DNA from: Acanthaster planci | Taxonomy: Eukaryota; Echinodermata; Asteroidea; Valvatida; Acanthasteridae | NCBI RefSeq assembly: GCF_001949145.1 | Contig: NW_019091467.1 | Location: forward strand, 564,430 to 582,620 | Direction: 5' to 3' | Length of the DNA stretch: 18,191 nucleotides | In this document: in pieces, positions 1 through 9,800 of the stretch | Layout: the number at the start of each line of letters is the position of its first letter | Numbering within the stretch: the stretch's first letter is position 1 | Notes under the pieces: generated by a model | The model's database searches: none | The model's input: the letters and a program-made list of their open reading frames with translations, nothing else | Told to the model about the DNA's origin: nothing | Made by a program: the position numbers and the translations under genes

Positions 1-633
1 TCACATCTATCAGTATATTTGCTGATGGGAAGTGAGTCAGAAGCCTCCAACAGTAAAACGCTCCAAACCATGGATGTGGTGAAAAGGGATCACTCGGAGT
101 GGATTAAGTTTTTTTTTAATCGTCCAATAAAAATAGCCTAGAGTGAAACTCACTTGGCAATTCAGTAATAATATGTGCTTGTATTGTGACTTTGGAAGCG
201 AGGTCCCTAGCTATATGGTGCATGGGTTCTACATGTATATTTTCTGAAGAGCATACCTAGAACAAACATACTAACAAATGAGAGGTATACTTCCATATAC
301 TTAATAGATCTCAACAATCTACCCTCTAACTGTGAGTGATCTGATCCCACAAAATGAGTCCTAAAGGTCATTTTTCCTGTACGTGTAGGTTAGTCCATAA
401 TTCGCATTAGAAAGAGCACAATGAGCTCTTTGTTTTGATGTATGAGTCAGTTTGGCATCCTGATAAAAATGAACATTATTTGGATAGAAAACACTGAAGC
501 CTGCTGTTGACTTAAACCATGCAAGATTTTTTTTAAAGGATGTTTAACCCGTAAGTGGATCTGGTGACTTGAGGAACATTTCCTTAGATCAGGCCCCACG
601 TGAAACCTGTGTAAATACACGAGCCACACATAC
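1..633 (-). other. ABCB10 intron 10 (partial)
   Basis: At least 633 bp continuing past the left edge. I looked for the expected next exon (GQ...RIAIARAL, Walker B, DEATSALD) on the minus strand and did not find it here. Confidence 0.75.
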
Positions 634-814
634 CTGAGAGCATCAGGCCTCGCTCCCCGACCACCGTGTCAAACTTATCAGGGAATGCCTGGATGAAACC
701 CAGGGCATTGGCCGTCCGAGCTGCAGCCACCAGCTCCTCCGACGTGACCGATTCTGGGTCGTTGGCACCGTAGGCAATGTTTTCCCCGATGGTCGTTGAG
801 AACAATATTGGTTC
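634..814 (-). CDS. ABCB10: ABCB10 exon 10: up to the ABC signature
   Basis: 60 codons (residues 536-595) plus one base. [20 protein letters not shown] continues through the helical subdomain to [14 protein letters not shown]. The intron cuts the LSGGQ signature after LSG plus the first base of the next codon, donor TCAG/GTATGT (phase 1). Acceptor GACTGCAG. Confidence 0.95.
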
Positions 815-3800
815 CTGCAGTCCACATGCACATACATGAAAAAAAAATAAATAAATTACAAGAATTACACATGCATGCACATTAGCTAATCATAAAAAAC
901 TGAAAATTGTACACCTTTGTTTTACGGGGAGGGAGGGGACCAATATTGTTTTGGAACATTTTTCTTTATGTAAACTTTTGAGGCCTTTTTGAGGGGTGAG
1001 GCTAACCTTGGGGGCTTTTTATACGGTTGTCAAAGGAATAGGGAATAGCCCCCGAAAACTGTTTTTCTCTCATTAAAAAAAACCAAAGAACAAAATGGCT
1101 GGGGGCATGGTCCCTAGCTATTGGGCTCCCTCCCTGATCCACCAGTGCACATGCACTTGGACTCTACTCTCACTTCATGAGAACTTCAGGAGCCCATTTA
1201 AAAAAGCCACACAGCTAATATAGGAGGCTCATTTTTCATGGGATTTAAATACCCACACTCTCCTCTGTTTATTCCAAAGACAACCCATCTGAAGACCAAT
1301 CAGAATTTTTCCCTCAACTGCCCAATAAAATAAAACAAGGACTCAGAGAGTATGTCCAAGTGTTTGTATTATGTTCAACCTTTAACCCAAACCCAGCCCA
1401 TTTTCAAACTCCTCACAGCTGAGAGGGCAGACTCATTCTCAACATTAGATTGTGAGGAGTGCCATGACACTCAGACAGTCAACGTTAAATTGAGGGTACC
1501 CAGTTCCATTTTGGGGTGACTCCAAATTCTCTTCGGATAATTTCAAAGACAACCCTTCTAAATACATACCGCAACTTTTCAATATCAGCTACTCCATACA
1601 TGAAAAATATAGTCCTGTGAAGAAACATGTACGTGTACCTGACTGACTGTTCCTATCTGACATCGTAGCCATTCTGGGCTCAGCGTTGAAATGTCTGTAC
1701 TGTCCAGCAAAATCTGACCTGCACAACACACACAAGGCAGGGGAGGACAGGTTCATTTTCAGGAAAACAGAGAAACAACTAGCTTGCAGAATGGTTTTTT
1801 TAAACCTGTTGGACAGCGCTGATATTAAATGTAACCAGGGGAAAATCTGTGCCCCGAGTCAATATAAAGACATAACAGAGCCACTCAAAAGCAGGGAACA
1901 TTTGCATTTTGTTGGACCATTCTCTCTGGGATGCTGGTGTTCCATCGGAACATTTACACGCCAGCGCAAAAGGTTCACTTTGTGCACAGAAAATGCTGTG
2001 CCCCCGGTGGGACGGCTGTCTGTTTCAGAATGAGATCCCAGCATTCCAAAAAAAACCATTCCGACCATTCCAAATTAAGAGGTGCTCCCTAATGGGTCAG
2101 CTAATTTGGGTCGAAATTTGGTCTGTACATAAACCAATGCAAACACGCAACAAGTGAGCAACGCCATACCTTGGTCTGCATCGTAGTATCGCAGCAGCAG
2201 GGACCCGAGAGTGGACTTTCCTGATCCGCTCGACCCGACGACGGCAGTGACGGAGCCAGCAGGCACAGAAAGACTCAAATCCTTAAAGATTGGTTGGTCA
2301 GTCCTCAGTGGGTAGGCAAAATAGATATTCTTGAAATCGATGTGCCCTTGGAGCGCCGAACTACTGGGGACAAGACCATCTGTTGACAGAGGTGGACAGT
2401 TTGTTGGGGTTTCAGCTTACAATGGACTGTGTCTCAGGTTGATTTCAGGAAAAGTATGATCGACTGAAACATAAATGACCAAGGCCTGTGCTGGCAGCTA
2501 GAAACACCACTTACTGTCATGATGTTTCCTATTTAGACTTTATTCATGACATGGCATTTTTTCATCATGTTCCCTGATTCTACTTCATTACAACACTCAA
2601 AAATGGGGGAGAACCTGACTACTTTGCTGTACAGCCTCACTTTGAAGCATTTGAACAGACGAGGAGAAAGGTCTTTTTACTCAAGGACAGTCATCTACAT
2701 GTATAATTCATCCCTAGTTTATCATCAATGTTCCAACTTTTTATAGTATGTTTTAAGAAACATTTACAGGGATTGCCTCCCTTTCAATTCCAGATGGCTG
2801 GCCTGTGAAGGAGGCCAAGGCTGTGGAAGTCCATTTTTATTACACCAAAAGGTTTGTTGCGCAGTACTACGAGCACCGTGTTTGTAATGTAGTCCCAAAC
2901 CTTTGTGACACCAAGGTCAATATTGCAAACATATTAATCTGATGGATGAGTGGGAGGATAGGTAGAGTTTGTTTGAACACTCTCCCTCTACACAAGGACC
3001 GGGAGTTGGATTTGGCAAGTCTTGCTGTGGTCATCTGAAACTGCCCTGGCTTTTGTCTCGGAGTGGTGACTCAAAGTCAGCAACCTCTGACATCCTTACC
3101 TGAGAGAGGAATGGCTGGCTTCCTGTCCAAGATCTCCCAGAGCCGCGTGCTTGCCCCAAGACCCTTCATCAGCTCCGAATAGAAAGAACTGATGCCTAAC
3201 CCACCCAACAACAACAAAAAAAAAAAACAAATATGATGCTGTACAAGAAAATATTGATGAGTTAGGCTTTAGTTTAAGAAATAAATCAATTTGCAGAAAT
3301 GCAGTCTGTCAGTCAGACATCCCTTTCAATTCTTATACAACGGTACTGACTGTCAAAGCTTAGAAGGGCAAAGTTGTGTGCCCTCTGGAATATTTTTAAA
3401 TATAGTTTTTGTTGCACATTAATATTTCAGCAAGAAAAAGTAGTAGGTTGTAAGGAATAGATACTTTGCAGTATTAGCCGAGAGAAACAAAAAAACAAGA
3501 AACAGGCCATAAATGTTAGTTTGAAAAGAGTGCTAAGTTAAAGTTCAAACAAGATCTGCCCGATGTTTTACTTTAAAGCATAATAATGTACAGATGAGAA
3601 TTTTCTATGGGATTATCTGGCTCAGTACATTATCTGTGTATGTTGATGGTTCTCTACCTCCAACGGATATACCGACGTAGGCAGCGTAGAGCAGAAATGA
3701 GGAAAGGCTGCCCACAGTGATCTGAGCATCGCTCATCATGGTGCCGCCATTATACAACACGGCTAGGATGATCAAATTGCTGGACAGGCCCATCTGTCAG

Positions 3801-6800
3801 AGAGGTCACAAGTCAAAGGTGAACAACATTAAAACCCAGCGTATCTTTCCTCAATACGGAAACGTGTCCGTAAGTATTTCACTGACTGTTTAATCTCCAC
3901 TAAAGACGAACTGGCACATTTTATTTGTGATGTCTAAAGGTTGCTAAGGAGCATCTTGGGTAAAGATAAAAATTTGATTTCCCCCCTTTTGTTTTAAAGT
4001 TTGGAACAGGTTTCCATTTGGGTACATGGGTTTCCATTTGGGTACCTGGTTTCCATTTGGGTACATGGGTTTCCATTTGGGTACCTGGTTTCCATTTGGG
4101 TACATGGGTTTCCATTTGGGTACCTGGGTTCCTACGTGCAATTTTACAGGTTAGCTGGTTCCTGCACCACTTGTAAATGTACGTCTGAACTGCAGGCCAA
4201 AGTAATGTCCAATTTTGTCTCAGATACATAAAACTCATGTTCATATATTAAGCAAAAATGACAAAGCGAACACAAATTCAAGTTTGTCAAATCCAATCAA
4301 TTATTCCCGCTGCTAATTTTCAAAATACAAACACATTGTAGCTCAAATGAATTCCGCTGCATGCAAAGTTTGCTTTGCTTGCACATGTGCCTGAAGTCCG
4401 AACCAGCCTTTAGGACAGATCCGGAAGTACAAATCAAAGTGCCCTGGGTTCTGGCAAACCGATGTAAGTCCATGGGCTTACCACTGCGTAGAATGCTCCC
4501 CACAGAAAGGACTCTTTGGTGGCCAGATCCAGCACGTGTTGAACAGCGTCGGAGTAAGCCCGTTTCTCTCGATTCTCTTGAGCGAAGGCCCGCACTGTGC
4601 GAATGCTGCTGATCTTTTCTTCAGCAACCTGACAATGTACAGGATACGCATTGAGACTGTGTTATATTGGAAATATTGCTTCAATTTCACAGCACTGTTC
4701 AAGGGTTGGTGACAAAAACTACAGCAGGATGATTTTGTTTAAGTAATGTGCAGCACAGGCATGCTGGCCTGGAGATTTCTACTGTTGCAGCACTATTTCA
4801 AAATATTCTGTTTGGAATGTTGGCATCGACTGCATGCAGGCTCTGTGGACAGCAAAATGCATGTGCCACAGTACCACATCACATTTTGCTGTGTTATACC
4901 TCTGTCTTTACTATGTTGAGGAAGTTGTCCAAAGAAGCGAGCTCTGAATTTCAGAAGCTCACAAATCGTCACAAATCCATACTCTACAACATTCGGAGAT
5001 ACATGTAGCACTGGCAATAAAAGCAATGTCGATTTCACAGTCAATGTTTCCTGCACAATGCACCAATATCCGATTGGTGATTTCCTCATCCTTACATAGC
5101 TGTTCAAAGGACAAACGTACATGGGAGCTGCCAGGATTTTTTCCAGGGAGGCAAGGAATCCATCGGTGGCAAGCTGACAAACCGTTAGTGGTGGGAGGGG
5201 GGCTCTATTCTGAGATACACTACTCAAAAAAAGTTAAGGACCACTTTTTCTTAACTTGTAATTTTTTTCTGAAAATCTAGTTCTTTCACTTTTTGTTAGT
5301 CTAGATGGTATTCTCATTGGATTAAAAAACTAAAAAATTCTTCAAAACATTAAATGCACATTTTCATGATGAGAACTTGGGCAATCTCAAAATGGACAGT
5401 TTCAGAGAAAAGTCAAATGACAATTTTTTGAAAATTTTCAGACTGAATGTCTTTCAATTGGCTCAATAGCGAGTATGGCCTCCTCTAGCAGCAATAATGG
5501 CTTCGCACCGCTGTCTGATGGAGTTAATGAGGCAATCGACATCTCTGATGGCCAGCGCATCCCATGCAGCCTCCAGAGCCACACCCAGATGCTGCAGTCC
5601 ATGTGGCTGTGCATCCAGCTGCTCGATACTCCTCCCCATCATGTCCCAGACATGTTCTTGGGGATTCAAGTCTGGGGAATTCTCTGGCCAGTCCATGCGC
5701 TCGATCTCATGGTTCTCCAAGAACTGTGTCACCACCCTTGCTCGCTGGGAACGGGCATTATTATCCATGACAATGAAATTTCCCCCCGCATTTTCTGCGA
5801 ATGGCAGTGTGATAGGTTCAAGGACTTCATCCCTGTATCTCACTCCTGTCATTGCCCTCCCTGGGACCACGCAGAGACGAGTACGGTTGCCAAAGGCGAT
5901 GCCTCCAGCACCATGATGCTGCCTCCTCTATAAGGGTCATGTTCTGCAATACAGGGTTTGGCAAATCTCTCTCCTGCTCGCCTCAAGACTCTCACACGTC
6001 CATCATTGTGGTCGAGGGAGAATCTGCTCTCATCTGTGAACAGAACACCGCACCACTGCTGTTGGGTCCATCCAACATGCTCCTGAGCCCAGTTGAGACG
6101 GATTCTTCTGTGAGCAGAAGTAAGTCGGACAAACTGCACTGGCCTTCTGGCATGCATATTGGCTCTGTTAAGTCGATTACGGATTGTTTGAGTGGAAACA
6201 GTCACTCCAGTGGCAGCAGTGAAGTCATTATTGAGTTGAGGTGCACTGTGGAAGCAGTTGCGGAGGCAGAGATTCATCGAGTAGCGATCATCTTTTGGGA
6301 TTGTTGTGGCTAATCAGCCACTGCAGGGTCTCTCTGAGTACAGCCCTGTCTCAAGGTGTCATTGGTTTGCTCTGCTGATGACACTGTGAGACACACCCAT
6401 CATTTTGGCTACTCTTTGGTGACTGAAGCTAGCTTCCAGCATCCCTAGGGCTCTAGCAATCTCTGCTTCACTTTGGTGGCATCTTGGTGTTGCTGCTGTA
6501 AGCTGTCTGATTGTGGAGACCAATGACAGAAAATGCTCTTGTACCCACTTTTGTACCACTTCATGTGGTCAGCTGATACCCTAAAAGCCCACATTTCAGG
6601 ATGTGCAATGATGCAAGAGACATTATGCAACAAGTGAAACCAACCACATGTGATATTGATTACGGTGTGTTTGAGGTCATTCAGGACAGTTGTATTGATT
6701 TATTTTCAGCAGCACAATAGCTCTTATCACAAAACGTATACGCAAAATAAAAAGTGGTCTTAAACTTTTTTTGAATAGTGTATTTTCGAGCAATTTGGTG

Positions 6801-9800
6801 ACTTTAATTGCCCTTTTTTTTGCCTCTTTCATCCTATCTTTACTTGTTTGGTTCCCTGTTTCAACTCTTTACCCTCCTTGCAATGCCCATGCCCAGAAAT
6901 CACTGTTTGCATTTCCAAATTACTTGACCGCGGCATGAAATTACACACCAGTCTGCAGTAGTGGCTGCAGCCACTTCCAACAGAGTTTGCGTAATTTCAA
7001 GCCGCAGCCAAGTGATTCTGATGCGGCCTTACTTCGGTAGACTTGGCCAGTGAGTCCTGCACTTGCTTGGAGATCTTGCGAAGGAATCTGCCGTAGATGA
7101 CAGCGATGACGGCCACAGGGGGCACTATGCTGATGACAATGGTAGCCAGTTTGACTGAGGTGTAAAACTGTAAAAAGGCAGCAGAATGGGGGGAAGAAAC
7201 GGGGGCATATTATTGACCTTAGTCACATGACAAAATTGACAAGTGTATTCAACTGTATGAAAGGCTTAAGATTACCCATCACACAAAGACACAAATCAGT
7301 CAAATTTATTCACATGAACCCTGCATAAAATTGATTTGTCAACAACAACCAAAAAAATCAACTGATTTATCAATAAACGAATAGATCAATTGGTGAATCA
7401 GCTCATCTATGTACCAACTGAAAAAGCAATTGATTGATGAAATAACCAATCAATCAGTCAATAGACTGATCACTTGTTCACAGATCCAAACAGATATCAG
7501 TCAGCTTCTTAAAATAAGTTTAAAAATATCAACAGACTGCAGGACAAACCAATAATAGTTTTCCCCTACACAACAGCCCCAGACAACTGAAGACCTGATT
7601 CTATTTTACCATCATGCCCACACCCCCTATGGCTTGGGCAAGGGCCCTCAATCCGTCTGAGATGTTGGTTGTCACTGCATTCCCAATGACAGTCGTGTCT
7701 GTGGACAGTCTATTCACGAGCTCCCCAGTCCGGGTCTTGTCAAAGAAGGCAATCTCTTGCTTCACGACAGAGTTGAAGATGGATTCCCGTAAACGTTTGA
7801 TCACACGCTCCCCTAGGAAAAAAACAGGACATTCACAATTTGACATTTGCAATCAGCAATGGAGTAAAGCAGGGCTGCGTTCTGGCGCCAGTCCTGTTCA
7901 ACATCTTTTTTACCCAAATGCTGTCCCATGCCGTCCGTGACCTGAAAAAGGGAGTTTCCATCCGTTATCATCTGGATGGTTCCCTCTTCAATCTCTGTCT
8001 CCTCACTGCCAAAACCAGGTGCCGCTACCACCTCTTTCAGGATGCACTGTTTGCCGATGACTGCGCACTGATGGCCCACACTGCCTCTGACCTGCAGCTC
8101 ATGCTGGACCACTTCTCAGAGGCCTCTAAGCTGTTCGGCCTGACAATCAGTGCTCCACCAGCCTGCTCCTAACGACGACTCTCCTCCTCCATCGACGGCA
8201 CCCAGCTCTCCAATGTCCAGAGTTTCAAGTATCTAGGCAGCACCATTTCAGACGATGGCTCCCTCGACAAGGAGATAGACACCCGCATCAGTAAAGCAAG
8301 TCAAGCACTAGGGAGGCACCGCAATAGAGTCCTGAACCAACACAACATTCACCTAATGACAAAACTCAAAGTCTACAACGCCGTGGTTCTCCCCTCTCTC
8401 CTCTATGGATGCGAATCTTGGACACCATATCGCAGGCACATTAAGAAGCTGGAGAACTTCCACATGTGTGCTCTCTGCTCCATCTTTGGCATCCAGTGGC
8501 AAGACCGCGTAACTAATCTGGAGGTCCTCGACTGTGCGAATTCTAACAGAATAGAATCAGTGCTCATCAAGGCCCAGTTGAGATGGGCAGGGCACGTTAT
8601 TCGCATGGAGGAGCACCGCATGTCCAGATACCTAATGTATAGTGAACTGGCGTGTGGAAGACGTAAGCAGGGCAGGCCAAAAAGAGGTTTAAGGACTGTG
8701 TTAAATCCAACCTCCTGCTGTTCAATATACAACCAAAAGACCTAGAGTCCAATGCCAGCAACAGACCTCTCAAGGCCAGCTCCAGGTTTGAGGAAGCTCG
8801 TCGACAACGCCTGACCGTAGCGAGAGATAAATGCCACCATAAGCGAAACAGCCAGCCTAGGATGACGACTAGCTTCCAGTGCCCCTATTGTTCTAGACTC
8901 TGCGCATCCAACTTTGGTCTGCGCAGTCATCTCCGGGTTCATCGAGTTACAAAACGATGACGTCATCTTCGAATACAAAGGACCACCACCATACATTGGA
9001 AGGGCATCAAAACTTCTAGTGAGATGCGTCTGGTTAGGATCTAACTCCCTCAACTTCATAAACAACGGCCACAACTTGTCAAATTTGATGTGGCCTGTTT
9101 TTATGAAATGTACACAACCTATGTCAATGCCAAAGTTCATCACCTTTCGGTGCCTCCTCATGAAATTTACCCTGGATCATTGTTCACAGGTCCCCCCCTC
9201 AGAACCCTCTACTACAGTAAGTAAAAAAAATTGTTTTGCATACCCGACGTGTACATCAGATACACTCGGCCGAAGTTGGCGCCTGCTCCCAGCAGGAACA
9301 CGGTGGACAGGATGCCGCACAGATACGTGAGGTTGGTCATCATGTCGCCGCTACCGACACCACTGTATGAGCCACTGTAGATGACATCGATGACCTTGCC
9401 CAAGGCAAAGGGCACGGACATGGTCACACCGCTCGAGAAGGCCAGCAGAACTATGGCCACTGATTGGTGGATATATAAAGAGAACAATGACACCAATTTG
9501 GGGATAACTGGTTATGTAACAAGTTAGTTGGGGTGCACTCTCATTGGGAAGAAGAGGCAAACCAGTGGAAAGTTTTCAATCATGTGTGTTTACCTATCTG
9601 ACTCCCCCCACGCAAAGACTATGTTCAAACAAATTGGTGGCAAATGCACTGTAGCTTTTGTGTAGGTCCTACGCAAAATGTGCATGAATGTGTGCGCACA
9701 TGCAATGAGTCTGAACCAAATGGCCGTCAAATTGTTGCTACAAGAACATGCACATTAGTTATTCATCGTTCAAACCTGCCCTCCGTTGATAACCTCTTAG

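Larger units (their letters stand above)
5218..6780 (-). mobile_element. Tc1-like DNA transposon, complete but dead
   Basis: 1563 bp bounded by TA target duplications (5216-5217 and 6781-6782) and 32-bp terminal inverted repeats beginning CACTA that agree at 29 of 32 positions. It carries one transposase on the minus strand, the same direction as ABCB10. Tc1/mariner elements move by cut-and-paste into TA sites. The full-length ends with a broken transposase indicate an old insertion whose ends were preserved better than its gene. Confidence 0.96.
4629..7032 (-). other. ABCB10 intron 4 with Tc1-like insertion and hairpin
   Basis: The longest intron here (2404 bp). It contains the 1563-bp Tc1-like transposon (5218-6780) and a nested hairpin (6917-7016) just downstream of the exon 4 donor. 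The part from 4629 to 5217 is ordinary intron sequence. A 144-codon minus-strand open frame there (4793-5227) begins inside the transposon end and resembles nothing I know. Confidence 0.85.
7813..9243 (-). other. ABCB10 intron 2, mostly filled by an antisense LINE
   Basis: 1431 bp. From about 7830 to 8995 it is a LINE fragment on the opposite strand. 9055-9107 forms a hairpin. The rest, next to the exon 2 donor, shows nothing further. Confidence 0.85.

Noticed and set aside
1686-2033. 115-codon plus-strand open frame
   Set aside because: It is antisense to ABCB10 exon 9 and intron 8, with no recognisable domain.
4010-4126. possible CRISPR-like array
   Set aside because: Units are contiguous with no unique spacers, so it is a minisatellite in an animal intron.
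4793-5227. 144-codon minus-strand open frame
   Set aside because: It lies wholly in intron 4 apart from starting inside the Tc1-like inverted repeat, and shows no known motif. Chance is the best explanation.
5475-6313. plus-strand open frames of 139-153 codons
   Set aside because: Shadows of the transposase pseudogene on the opposite strand.
8742-9161. 139-codon minus-strand open frame
   Set aside because: It is the antisense shadow of the LINE C-terminal region.
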